Source: Telmatactis stephensoni
Lineage: Eukaryota; Cnidaria; Anthozoa; Actiniaria; Isophelliidae
Direction: 5' to 3'
DNA: 64,000 nt
NCBI GenBank assembly: GCA_029948255.1
Contig: JALIZF010001517.1
Span: 309,001 to 373,000 of the forward strand
Positions 1 through 11,347 of this stretch are shown in pieces. The stretch's first letter is position 1; every line of letters starts with the position of its first letter. The notes under the pieces were generated by a model that was given only the letters and a program-made list of their open reading frames with translations, searched no databases and was not told the DNA's origin. A program made the translations under genes and the position numbers.

Positions 1-136
1 GGTTCCCGGCTTTGTTTTCACACTTATAAATGCGTGGCTCTAATGAGACAAAAGGAAAGTTAGCGAAATGTACCTCGGCGCAGTTGTGTACGTATGGGAG
101 CTTTGTTTTTTATTTGTTTGGTTATTTCAATGTTAC

Positions 137-2951
137 CTAAAATGTACTTCAGATGAGGACAGTGCTAGTTGTATATCCAAGATGGCATTCCTCAGATCTT
201 CACATCGATCACAGCTGATGCTGTGCTGATGATGACATATTCTTCGATGGTCACTGTCACTGGTACTCAGTGCATATGTGCTGCAGTGATCAGCACAGGG
301 AGTCTCAGTAGAAACACGGATCTTGAAATCTGATTTAAGGTACTGTTTTGCAGCCTTTAGACAATCTTTAATTTTCTTAGCTGTGTCTTCACATAGACCT
401 GAAAAAAAAAAACGCAATGAAAACACTTCGTTGTCACTGAACGCTTTTATTACTAAGATAACCGATCCTGTGACCCTGTATAGACTAGTACGGGATGAAA
501 GGGAGGTAAGAGCCATATAATGAACCCTACCCCTCCCTTTCCAAAACAAATCAGTGAGGTACGAAGTTAAGACCAACCTTAAAAAATGTTAACTGCCCAC
601 AACTAAAGCCACCATGATTGCTATAAGTTCATAATGGGCAATACTTTTAGAGTTTTTGTGGTAACTAACTGTTAACAGAATTGTTTAGAGCCTACACAAT
701 CTTATTCTAAGATCACATACCGTGTTGTTGCAATTCGTTAACAACACTTTCGAGTGAAGTGAGAGAGCAAACTCCGTCAGTTTGTGTGCTATCTAGGCCA
801 GCCAGTGATTTTTTTTTGGGATGCAGCACATATCTACAGGTAAACACAGGTGGATTTATAAATCAATAATTTATGCCATTATTATGCCGGAAATCGATGA
901 ATCAATTATTATGATTTAGTTTAGCGATTTTCTCACAAATTTATTGACGAATTTATTTTTTATTTGTTTTTATTATTTTTACTTTTTTGATATGCTTTAG
1001 CTTTAAATAAAATACGCTGGAAGAAAAATTAGGATAGGTCACTGTGCTAGATGTTCAGTTATAAGGTCTTTAATGCTGCTACGTGGCGTCTGGCATATTG
1101 AAATATTTTTGAACACAGGAAGCCCGGTCAAATTTTGATATTTTTGCGCGCACTCAGAACATACCCAAATGTTTTGCACACGAATGCGCGAGTGCATTTA
1201 TTTACGTAAATTAGATCTAAATATCCTTAAAGTTTATAAGTCAAATTATAACTATTGCGAGAACCGACGCACAATATGGTCCGGTTCCGGTTTTGATTGT
1301 ACTAAAATAACCCCAAGCTTACCTTGATTATAGTGAATAGTGTAGACCTTCCCATTGGCTTAAATCCAATTTCTGTACAGTAGTTTACGTAAAGTTGAAC
1401 CAGACGAGATGAGATGACAGTCCGCACCACGCTAGGAATTTCGATTTTCTCTCCACTCGACAGCTTGAGTGTTTTCGTACGGTATGCTACATCTTGTAAA
1501 AATGTTGGGCTGGATATAAAATCAAGAAAATGGTCGACTTTTACCGGATCTAGTCGCGTCATGTGCAAGATAGGTTGCTCAATTTGCTGGCCAGGCTTTG
1601 TTTGGAAGGCGTGTTTTCTGGCGTCATCTATTCGCCATTTTGTTAGCCCTGGTATGAGCCGAAGCAACTCCGTCTTTGAAAAGTCGGTGGCAAAAATTGA
1701 CAATATCTGCTGCCTCGTATACCATGCGCTGGCGTCCTCATACAACGTTATAAGTCTCGACACTAAAGAGCCTCCTTCTGCTTGCCCTTCGTTGTGCTTC
1801 GTAATGACTTGTTCCAACAACCATGATGAGTTGCCTGGGGCGATTGCGTCTAACATGACATCGACTGCCTGCTGAGCTTTTCTCCTGTAGTAGCGCTGTG
1901 TTGATGCTGAAATTGTCAGAACGTCAGACTTGCACTGTGATCTGATGGGGCTGACTCTCCCTTCTGCTGTTCTCATGATGAAGTTATTCAGGTTTTGCAG
2001 CTTATACTCTACCCGAGGTGTTGGCTGCCATTCCTGTGACGTTTCGCCTTCTTGGGATCCTTGTGATGACGAAGAATAGATATCAGAGTAGCTTGCCTGC
2101 AAAATATACCAATTACGTACATTGAAAAGGATTTGCAATGGAGCACAAAAAACGTTCACTACAATGTGTTCTATAAACTTTGTCCATTACTTGTGAAAAA
2201 GGGAAATACCAAGGTATGCATCATTCAATGACTTATAAATGCCCCCACCGCACAAATAGCTAACCCCATTTTGAAAAAAAAAATATTCAAAACCAATCTT
2301 ACCTCTCCTAATGGCTCATCTAATTGAAATCCCTCATGTTGATCGTGTGAAGGCGACGCTGTAGCAAGCATGGTATCACTGACACTAGTCTCCGTTGCCA
2401 TGTCAAGATCTAACCCTTGACTGCATTCTGGCTGACTAGAAGGCATCTGAATAGATGGCTCTGCAGTAGAAGCACTGTGTTTTCCACGGCAAGTTCTGCA
2501 TATGCCTGTTCATAGTAGTAACGAAAGAGGATATCATAAGCAATATTATGTTGGAACTCCGTTAATAAGACCAATCATATGGCCAATAAATGTTCGTATT
2601 AACGAGGTGCGGTTCGTATTTAAGACCGTATCAAATTTTAGTTAGAATACAATAACATATTTCCAAATACCTGCACCAACTGGGACGATCACATTCCATT
2701 TTGATTTGATATCCTTGGCCATTTGTAGGTTAATTCCCCTTTTAGGCTTTCCTTTGCTGTCACCATGTAGTGGATGCTGACATTTTTTTGAGGCCCTGAA
2801 CTTGATGCCTAATTTATCTCGATGTTTTGGACAGATTGTCAAATTAGTGCCCTCTTCGTCAAATAGGCCCACACGTGCAAGTATTAGCTCTTTTTCAGAG
2901 GAAACGCTACTTTGCGCAACATTCAGTTGCCTAAGATGAGGTTTGACATCG
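137..2951 (-). CDS. Spliced gene of a multi-copy cnidarian family, function unknown (5 exons visible)
   Basis: Five minus-strand exons join in consistent phase at GT/AG sites: 2951-2671, 2505-2303, 2096-1323, 833-721 and 398-137. The first junction completes a C-x2-C motif (ICRTCRGKH). Exon 1 carries Cys/His-rich sequence (CPKHRDKLG, CQHPLHG). Exon 3 is the longest, about 258 codons, and predicted mostly helical. Exon 5 has a Cys/His cluster (DHC, CHHQH, CDRCEDLR). The last exon ends at a donor (AG|GTAAC), so the gene probably continues beyond the window start, and its true start lies upstream of 2951. Exon 4 has a run of nine A where eight keep the frame, so this copy is either a pseudogene or has a homopolymer sequencing error. 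I recall this family as highly repeated in coral and anemone genomes, without a known function; it may be a host family or transposon-borne. Confidence 0.6.
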
Positions 2952-4899
2952 CTAGAACATGAAATCAAGAGCAAAGCTCAGTTTGGTCTCGATACTGCCT
3001 CGAGGAAACATTGCATTGAGTAGTACAATGTTTTGCAAATGAGCATGAGACTGACATTGTAGTACGCCAAATTAACGAAAAAGTAAATAGTTCTGCAGTT
3101 TCAGTTATAACACGACGTTTTTGGCTTTTGCAATATCCTATTCCATATTAATTGGGTACTGTTGACATTGAAGGCCAAAATAATGTACAAAACCAATTAC
3201 CATTTTTGGTGATATAAAGTTGTATGTTTTCATTAGCGACTTAATTAGTAAGGAGCGATGACGTAGAGTGAGTCAACCTCGAATAATTATAAAAATATAT
3301 ACAAACACTTCTCTAGGTGAATCGTCTTTTATTGATTGTTATCATTAGTTCAAACACTGTCTACATTAAACTGCCCACAGAAGAGAGCGAAAAAAGCGAA
3401 CTGGATAAACATTTAGGAATTCAACGGGTGGGTTCCCTGTGCATCCACTGACCAAAAGGGTCAAACATTTTGTCACGCTGTCAGTCACGCCTAATGCAAT
3501 GAAAGACTTTTGCTCCGGATTTATGTAACAATCTTGAAAGATAGGTAGTTTTCGTAGTTTATAAGGCGGAGGATATCTATATTCATCAATTTTTATGATG
3601 TTTCCTCTTCGATGAAATGAATTGTTCGTAAAAAAATGGTCAGATCCTATAACTGTAACCGCCACTACAAACATCGCACTGATCGGGACTGATGTAAGTA
3701 AAAATTATCAATTAATGCATAGTTCAGAGCACAGAGCAACAGCTTTCATTTAATTGTGGCTAAGTAGAAATTCTGCTATACAGTTCACGTCTAAAAAGCT
3801 CGGGTTCTTAATTAATTCTGTGATGTGTGTGAAGCATTGTCACATTATCATTTTGTCTCACTTAGGCCTTGTCTCGCTTCTTTGGAGGATTTGGATTCAT
3901 CTTTAACTAAAAACTTATGTTGTAATGCTTAGTCACGGTGTAAATACAACGCTTTGAGTCAGTTATGTATTCAGATATTACAGATATCGGGCGGTGTCTG
4001 ATGAATAATCAATTTTGTGGCACCTAATTTGTTGATTACAAAGTGACAAGTTGACGTTTTCCTAATAATTTTGACCAAATTTCGAATCATATTGCATTTA
4101 TACTGTTCTTGGACCTCTCAGAAAGCTCACTGATTTGATATATATGGCATAAAGTTTGAAACGTGGTTGTAATTGAACATCGATTCTCATTTTGCCATTG
4201 TAGTTTGATGATATGGAGAGAATATTATGGCTGTCATACCAAGTTTTCAAGCATGGCCTGCACTAAGAAATTAATAGGTCCCAAAAATTTTATTTTCGAA
4301 TTCCTTAGTCCAAGCATAGAGTTGAACGGTGATGGTGTTGTCATTTATAGACAGTGATGGCCATTGGAGATATTTGGCTGTGAAATCAGTCTATTTTAGC
4401 ATGTCATTTTATAGGGTTAATTATTGACATCCAATGATTGACAAGGTGTCATTCAAACTAGTGGAAACTCCTGTCTTGAACTGACAAAAGGTGTCAGTGT
4501 ACTCATGCCAAGCCAAAATAAAATTGGTTCAATTTTAAAAGTTTGAGAGGTCTTTACTTTTACCATTTTATGGGGTAAATCTTTTGAGATTTTTGGAAAA
4601 AAAGCAGGGGGGGTGGTCTAACTCCCCCCGGAAAATTCTGAACTGCAAACTATTTTGGCATCTTGAGTGTTTGGCTGACGTCTTTTACTGTGACAAGTTT
4701 CAATGAAATTGGAAGGATGGCATGTATCAGGTCTGCCTGGTCCACTGACGGATACGCTCTTAATTAGTTGTATTAAAGAAAATTGACAATTTTTGACATT
4801 TTTGATTGATATTTATTAATAAATCATAATAACAATTTGTTTATTAGAAAAATATAAATGATTTGATATATATACTATAATGATAAAATAAAACTATAA
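2952..4899. other. Intergenic or intronic DNA, no gene supported
   Basis: AT-rich sequence. A 102-codon open stretch on the minus strand (3366-3674) and a 64-codon one on the plus strand (4163-4357) have no recognisable motif, and neither is supported as a gene. Upstream exons of the minus-strand gene could lie here but were not found. Confidence 0.5.
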
Positions 4900-4902
4900 A
4901 TG

Positions 4903-5242
4903 TTAAAATGAAAATCTGTGATTGGTAAAACTTATGAAATATAAACTCTTGATGTTAAAAAATATCGTCAGAACAGTAACAACGTTAATTATAACTTCAT
5001 AACAATAGCTTGCTTCATCAGGTATAAAGGCTTCTTCAAAAGCTTTTAAGTACATTATTAGCATCTCCTTCGAGAAGAATTTCATCGACTGTTTCGGTTG
5101 TCCATGTCAAAATATGGCTCGAGTTTGCACATAACAAAGCTGAAAGACTCATAAAAGCACACTGTCTTCCTCTAGAAATATCGCGGAAACGATTATTACC
5201 TTGATGAATACTCCCACGAGCGAAAATAGTAGAATTAAACAT
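4903..5242 (-). pseudogene. Fragment of a cysteine-protease-like (deubiquitinase-fold) repeat protein
   Basis: The minus-strand frame 5242-5036 contains RGSIHQGNNRF, followed by SRGRQCAFMSLSALL and LLEGD. This 'G-S-x-H-Q-G ... G-x-Q-C' pattern is one I associate with a papain-fold deubiquitinase-like domain, with Q and C as the catalytic positions. In cnidarians and fish it is multi-copy and often linked to Helitron-type transposons. After GDA the continuation (MYLKAFEEAFIPDEAS) lies in another frame around 5052, so the copy is frameshifted. Only about 110 residues are present, with no helicase or other transposon domain nearby. The call rests on motif memory and should be checked with a profile search. 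Confidence 0.4.
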
Positions 5243-5844
5243 GATAAATTTGGGAACGTACCTTCATGACACAACTTGCGACGAGAAGAGGATGACCTCG
5301 TGGTTTAATTCGCATGTCATCCGACGACTACCGCTGATGCGTGGCGGCGCAATTGATTACGTCACAAAAATTCATACATCGCTACATAGTCCAAAAAATC
5401 GACCTTGTCTCAGTATTATCGTGCGACACAGGGAGCCCACAAGAAGAGATTGAATTTGTTTGAAATAAAGTGCTGCTCCGCTCGCTTCGCTCGCTCCACA
5501 GCAACAAAGAAACCAACAAAAATAAATAGAAAAGAAAGAAAGAATGCTTTCGAGAAAAAAAAATAATTATAACTTTTCTGTCGATATGGAGTCTACGAGA
5601 ATGATGAAAGTGCTCCAAAAAGTCCTCCAAATTGTATATTACAAAGAAGAAAATGACAAACTAGGCAAACCACACCTTTCTATTCCTCAACGTTTTGAGG
5701 TTACTGAACAAACAGAACAGTCTTTGTAGTGACATCTGGACTCATTGGCTCTTTGTTAAATGACTAATTAAATTCAAAAATAATTTTCACATGTATTTCA
5801 CATCTTTTTTACATATTTCTCCCAGTAGTCTAGTGACAGGTAAA

Positions 5845-5881
5845 ATAAAACATTGTCTACTTTAAGTAGACAATGTTTTAT
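5845..5881. repeat. Perfect 18-bp hairpin
   Basis: Arms ATAAAACATTGTCTACTT and AAGTAGACAATGTTTTAT are exact reverse complements around a single T. It sits in non-coding DNA beside a segment rich in GATCGGGCCCGAT-like palindromes (5915-6100). It could be the core of a degraded foldback element; no function can be inferred. Confidence 0.7.
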
Positions 5882-6439
5882 ACCAATACTGGGATCACTT
5901 CATGTATCTGGACATCGGACCCGATGTTTTAAGACTCAAAAAAAAGATCGGGCCCGATATAATATATATGTATGACCCAATAAAATCGGGTGCGATTTGT
6001 TTTTTTCGGGCCCTAATACTTCATCGCTCTGATATCCCAACAAAAGATCGTACTCGATTTGATGCCGAATATCGGGTCCGAATATCGTCCTCGATTGAAT
6101 AGTTTTGACACAGGAAGCCCACATTTTTATTTTAGTTCATAAAAACGAAAGAAATTTATGAAAAATAGAAATTGGCATTTTCTGAAAATCGACCTAATTA
6201 CCTAATTAACTAATCAATTATCTACTGGCATAATATACGTTCTTTGCTTTTTGGATCTTTCCTGGTAAAGTACGTATCGAATGCAGAATTATTTTATATG
6301 TTTTGTACAATTTCTTTCGTGCTGTTTCTTAATTTGAAACACTCATTATCTAGTTCTGAACTCTTAATACCTATTTAGAAGCATGAGGGTTAAAATGAAA
6401 GCTAAATCCACTTGCATACTAGTTAATAACATCAAGGCC

Positions 6440-6822
6440 CCTTCTTTTTTTCTTTTTTACTTGTTCCTCTTTCATCTAATTTTCATTTCTTTTCTGGCAT
6501 CTCATGTGGTATCCCTTCTCTTTTTCTTTTCATTTCTTTCTCTATCTTCCTTCTCTTCTTTCTTCTCACTTCTCGTCTTCCATTTCTAGCTCCTTTTTCA
6601 TGCTCTTTCTTTTTCTCCCTTTTCGATCCTTATGATCCTGTTTCTCTATCTTTCTTTGTTTCTCTTTTCCTTTTTTTTTCTTTTCCTCATTCTCTATCTT
6701 ATACCCTTTTCCTTATCTAGCATTTCATTCTCTTCTTTTTTCTTCCGTCTCTTTCCTCTTGTTCTTTTTTTTCTCTTATCCTGTCTCTCTCTCTCCTTTT
6801 ATTCTCTCTTTCAACCCTTCTA
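6440..6822. repeat. Polypyrimidine tract, about 380 bp
   Basis: Nearly continuous C/T on the plus strand, with irregular CTTTT, TTCTC and TCTCTC blocks. The open frames across it (6383-6823) encode only F/S/L-rich low-complexity peptides and are not genes. Such tracts can form triplex structures, but nothing here shows that it does. Confidence 0.75.
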
Positions 6823-6825
6823 GTA

Positions 6826-8270
6826 GGGTAAAGTGGTTTTCATTAACCCGTGAAAGACACTTTAGTGTATCACTCTTTAATACACCTTAATTTCATTGTG
6901 TTCTTGTAACTAACACGCCTTGTTTACGTTTGCAAGTGCCTATTATCCCTAGCCAAATCCTTTCAGGCTAGAAATGCGCGCATCATTGAAATAAACGTTC
7001 TATATAACATTTCCTAGACAAAATCACCCGTTGTCCCAGAATTATGCAATTCAAATTCAAGTACGTTTTCCACAATTTCTCGTGTATTTCGTGAAATCAG
7101 ATATAAAAATACATTTATGTCATGTTACTTGATCACCTGTAGACAAATTTCTAAAAACGCCACTTAATTTGCATCTTATTTCTTAATACAAATATGTACA
7201 ATGTATACTTCTTGTTTTATGTTCGTAAATATATATTTTTTATGCCATAGCATTTAAAATATTTACAACAGGCTATTAAACTCATAATGATATGCTGTAT
7301 TTTTCTTTATCTTCGGTGATATTCTTCTCTATCTTGCAATGCGTTTTCTTTTTTCTTCAATAACCATCTTTTTTTCATTCTGTTAAAAAGGTATAAAATT
7401 GATATTAGTGTGATTTCATTAAATCGTGAAACAAAGTTCATACTGAATCGGGGCGTATGAAAGAGTGATACATGAATGTGTGTTTCATTTGTTTCATGTT
7501 TCATGTTTTACACAAAAGAAAACGTGAACATTAAAGTGTAATAAAGTGAAATATGCTTAAGTCGGTGTATTTCACAGGTTCAGTATGAAAACCACTCTTG
7601 ACTAATCGAAATTCATTAATTGTACTGTTTATAGAGCCGTGATTTTCACCGGACTGTGAAATAGTTACTAAGCTAATAGACACTAATAGACTCTGCACCC
7701 ATTGTTTTCTTTTGTTGCAATACAACTATTAGACACTATTAAATACTGACTATTAGTAATTGTTTCACAGTCCGATGAAAATTACGTACTCTATGAATTG
7801 TAGAGTGATTTTCATAAACCTGTGAAACAAATACTAGAGTGATTTTCATTTGACCATGAAAGAAAAATGACTATTTAGTTTGTAGTAGTTGATAAGAAAC
7901 AAAAGAAAACAATAGCTTTAGAGTCTACTACCAACTATTAGTTTGTCTATTCCTTCACGGTCAAATGAAAACCGCTCTACTTAACAATGAGTTTGTAATA
8001 GTCAAATAAGAACAAAAGAAAGCCAATGGAATTCACTAATGTGTTTTAGTTTAGTACCTATTTTGCAGGTTTACGAAAACCAAATTTAGTTGCTAGAGTG
8101 GTTTTCATAAACCCATGAAATAAATACTCAATAGTCAAATAAGAACAAAATAAGAACAAAAGAACAAAACCAGAAAGAACAAAAGAAAACAATTGAATTA
8201 GGGTCTACTAATGTGTATTAGTTAAATATCTATTTCAAGGGTCAAATGTTTCATTTTCAAAGTTAACCAT
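6826..8270. mobile_element. Cluster of nested MITEs with AGAGTG(A/G)TTTTCA ends
   Basis: Several short elements have terminal inverted repeats related to TAGAGTGATTTTCATaaACC...GTGAAA. A clear unit at 7632-7793 runs from TAGAGCCGTGATTTTCACCG to AGTCCGATGAAAATTACGTACTCTA-like sequence. A second spans 7835-7979 (left end TAGAGTGATTTTCATTTGACC, right end GGTCAAATGAAAACCGCTCTA). It lies inside a larger unit with ends at 7801 and about 8090. Another end is at 8095, and related ends occur at 6831, 44072, 46968 and 55270. No transposase is present, so these are non-autonomous. Confidence 0.55.
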
Positions 8271-9269
8271 CAATAGCAGCTTATTTAAAAACACTGGGCT
8301 CTACATTACCACGATACTTCATTCCCTGATGCTCAGGTCACTAGAATGTTTTTATGAGGGAAAAAAGTCTTGCCATCAAGACATAGACAGAAAGCAAACC
8401 TAAATCTAGACTCAAACTTCCACAGGTAGCACTGGGAACAAATTAAGAAATAAATCTGGAATGAGTTTTGTTGACCCATTATTTCATTAAGTACTGTGGC
8501 TAATCTTTATAATATAGAGAGCAAAATTACTTGATTCTGATTGGCTAATCAAGGAGGGCTTTTTCCTTATTTCAGGGCTGTATTACTCCCACGCTACTGG
8601 TCGCTTAGTCGCCTAGCAACATTCATACCATAAAAGAAGAATGAAAATTGCTCAAAAGTTTACTTGAAACAGTGCTGTCTTTGGACTACAAAAATACTTC
8701 TTGGAAGTAGTTTTTGAAAATTTCAAAACCTTTTATGTTCATACAAGGTATTTGAGATAGTTTTATGAGTGATTTTTTGATGTTTTGTTATGTCCAAGAC
8801 TGTCACTCACAGCTTCACATAAAATAAGGCTGCTAATTTTGGACTAAAAAATTACTTTTTCTGGAGTATTTTAGTTTTTATGTTCATCTAAGATTTCGAA
8901 ATAGTTCATTATTTATATGAAATGAGCTGATTTTCAAAGTTGTTTAGCTAATATTTGGAATTAAATTTTGATTGTTAATTGCTATGCATTTTGACACTTG
9001 GTCAGTGGTTTACTGTCATAGAGAATGAAAACTTATTATTCCCACTGAAAATGTGCAAAAAACATATATACCAGAGGATTGTAAGCAGTTCAGCTATAAA
9101 CAGAAATAAAGTAAGTTTAAAAATGTTACATTTTTGTTTTCTTGATCTTAAATTCGTTGGACTTTGCTTGTTCCATTTTCAAGCATTTTCTTAGGTTTAG
9201 CACAACCGATTAAAATATAATGTCACATAGGAAAATTTGCCCTAAAATAATCAAATGCTTCCTCATAAA
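8271..9269. other. Non-coding AT-rich DNA
   Basis: About 1 kb with no supported gene. Only short chance frames are present (for example 8979-9194, plus). Confidence 0.5.
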
Positions 9270-9378
9270 ATTAAGGATTAATTCACAAGTGTTTTCAAAG
9301 TTTTCAAATTGCCCTTGCTGCTTTGTGACTCAGGCAATTACAGAAAACTTTGAAAACACTTGTGAATTAATCCTTAAT
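9270..9378. repeat. Hairpin with perfect 36-bp arms
   Basis: 9270-9305 and 9343-9378 are exact reverse complements. The 37-nt spacer extends the stem further with AAATTGCC pairing against GGCAATT. No target duplication was recognised. It could be a small foldback transposon or a small-RNA precursor hairpin. Confidence 0.75.
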
Positions 9379-9471
9379 CTTACCTGGCCCCATTGGATTA
9401 CATATACCAATACAATGGCTAATTTGAAAGTCCTGTAATACTAATAATATTATTATATCTATAGGTTTTTG

Positions 9472-10690
9472 TAATATATTTGAGATATAATGCACACGCT
9501 GATTGGCTGGCTTCCATGTTTATATCAGAGGACAGAGACATAGCTCGCTCAAAAAATGTCGAAAATATTTTATAAAAGCAATATAAAACGATTGCTTATG
9601 TCTCTGTAATGTGATACAAACACTGTGGAAGACATAGAACACTTGAAAAGCAAGAGAAACACGCAGCTAGGCCTCGTGTTCCCTCGTGTTCCTAAGCTTG
9701 CCTTTCTCTTGCTCTACATCTTCCATTGTGTTTATATCGCAGTACAGAGACAAGCACGCGTTTTATATTCCTTAATGAGATATAACGCGTGCGCTGATTG
9801 GCTGGCTTCAATGTTTTTATCAGAGGACAGAGACATGGCTCGCTCAAAAAACGTTGAAAATATTCTATAAAAGCAATATAAAACGGTCGCTTATGTCTCT
9901 GTACTGTGATATAAACACTCTGGAAGACGTAGAACACTTGAAAAGCAAGAGAAACGCAAGAGAAATAACTTCTCTTGCTCTACATCTTCCATTGTGTTTA
10001 TATCCCGGGGGAGAGGGGGAGACTCCTATATATAAGAGGACGGGGATGCTCGTTCAAAATTTTTAAAATGACCCCTAAAAGGTACCTGACTTGGGAGTGG
10101 CAACAATTCATTTCTACCTCTAAAAGGTACCAATTCAAAAACAATAATAAAGAATTAAAGTAATGAAACATTAGTTATCGATGTGCTTTGAAGATCCAAT
10201 TCAGATCATTGAAATTGTACCTTTCATGCATATTTTAGGTAGCTTATTTACCTCAAAACAGTCCCTAAAAGGTACCAGCTATGACTCTGGTAGTCCACCT
10301 AAGTCCGAGACACCCTAAAAGGTACCAGATTGCAGATTTTGACCCCTAAAAGGTACGACGAACATCCCCGTCCCCCCGGTTTATATCACAGTACAGAGAC
10401 ATGCGCGCCCATTTTATAATCCTTAAATAAAAATATTTGGTTGGCTAGCATCTTTTTATCAGGACAGAGACATGGGTTGCACAAAAATATTTTACAAAAG
10501 CAATATAAAAATACATGCATGTCTCTGTTCTGTTATGTAAACCCAATGTAAGAAGTAGAGCATTCAAAAAGCAAGAGAGACTTGGATAAACTTTTCACTA
10601 AGCTTGCTTTCTCTTGCTCTACATCTTCCATACTCTTTAAATCACAGTACAGAGACATGCATGTACATGTACTTTTTACATTGATCCTTA
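9472..10690. repeat. Three tandem hairpin-bearing units of about 290 bp
   Basis: Units near 9472-9770, 9771-10405 (interrupted) and 10406-10690 repeat the order GATTGGCTGGCTTC, GACAGAGACAT, GCAATATAAAA, CTCTGT, AAGCAAGAGA, then the inverted arm TCTCTTGCTCTACATCTTCC and CAGTACAGAGACA. Each unit can fold back on itself. Short open frames crossing it (9625-10163 and 9692-9937) are by-products of the repeat. It resembles a tandemly amplified MITE or satellite. Confidence 0.65.
10002..10379. mobile_element. Insertion with five CTAAAAGGTAC motifs inside the second tandem unit
   Basis: The unit sequence stops at GTTTATATC and resumes at GTTTATATCACAGTACAGAGAC. Between these lies about 378 bp with imperfect inverted ends (GGACGGGGATGCTCGTTC and GACGAACATCCCCGTCC) and five copies of the core CTAAAAGGTAC. 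The element looks non-autonomous. Related motifs occur again at 33860-33945. Confidence 0.55.
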
Positions 10691-11036
10691 CAAAAAACAA
10701 ACAAACAAAGAATAAGAATAAAAACCAAAAAAATAAGAGGTTGAAGCAAGGTTACCTATAAATTTTCTGCAGTCTCATGCACTTTTCCAATTCTTCAACA
10801 TCACCTCTGATGAGATATAAAGAAAACCAGTGGAAGCATCCCTGGCCAACACACACACACACACACAAACAAAACAAAAAACAAATGAAGCAAAAATCAA
10901 AAGAGGGAATTCTCCTTACACTGTGAACCAGCAGGATGATAATGATGATGATGAAACAATTACATATGACATGATATATGAGATGATGTATGCTATAATA
11001 TGACATGATATAACATTTCATATTATAATAGCAATA
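10691..11036. other. Non-coding DNA with a short CA repeat
   Basis: Contains a (CA)n run near 10851-10866 and GGGAATTCTCCTTACACT at about 10905, which matches the start of the minisatellite unit at 33179. No gene is supported. Confidence 0.5.
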
Positions 11037-11346
11037 ATAATAATAATAATAATACGGAATTTCTATATATAGACAACCTGAGTGGAGATTTAATTCCCAC
11101 TACAGGTGTAAAATACCACTTAATAATAATAATGGAAACTTTATTTTATATTTATACAACAATTACAAATCTCTCTACTTACAGGCAATTTGCAATTGAC
11201 TACTCTAGTGATACATGCATATATAAATGTAAACGACAAATAATAATTATTAAAATATATATGATATATATGATAATAATATATATATCAAAATTTCAAT
11301 AAGTCTGGGTTATTCCATTCTTTGTTTCGGCAGCAGAAATAATAAT
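11037..11346 (-). mobile_element. Stack of retrotransposon 3' stubs in TAA repeats
   Basis: A lineage-A 3' end (GGAATTTCTATATATAGACAACC, about 11055-11130) is followed by AATAATAAT. Then comes a 5'-truncated lineage-B copy of about 195 bp (11142-11336, starting GGAAACTTTATT), followed by AATAATAAT and the 3' end of the next B copy at 11350. Both stubs are antisense to the plus strand and separated only by TAA units. They record successive insertions at the same microsatellite. Confidence 0.75.
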
Positions 11347-11347
11347 A

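Noticed and set aside
3366..3674. 102-codon minus-strand frame
   Set aside because: No recognisable motif, no splice consistency with the nearby gene, and AT-rich surroundings; not enough support.
6383..6823. Possible membrane protein rich in F, L and S
   Set aside because: The hydrophobic frame comes from a C/T-only tract; several frames are equally open, and there are no gene signals.
9625..10163. Small proteins in the 9.5-10.7 kb repeat
   Set aside because: The frames lie across tandem hairpin units on both strands and change between units, so they are repeat by-products.
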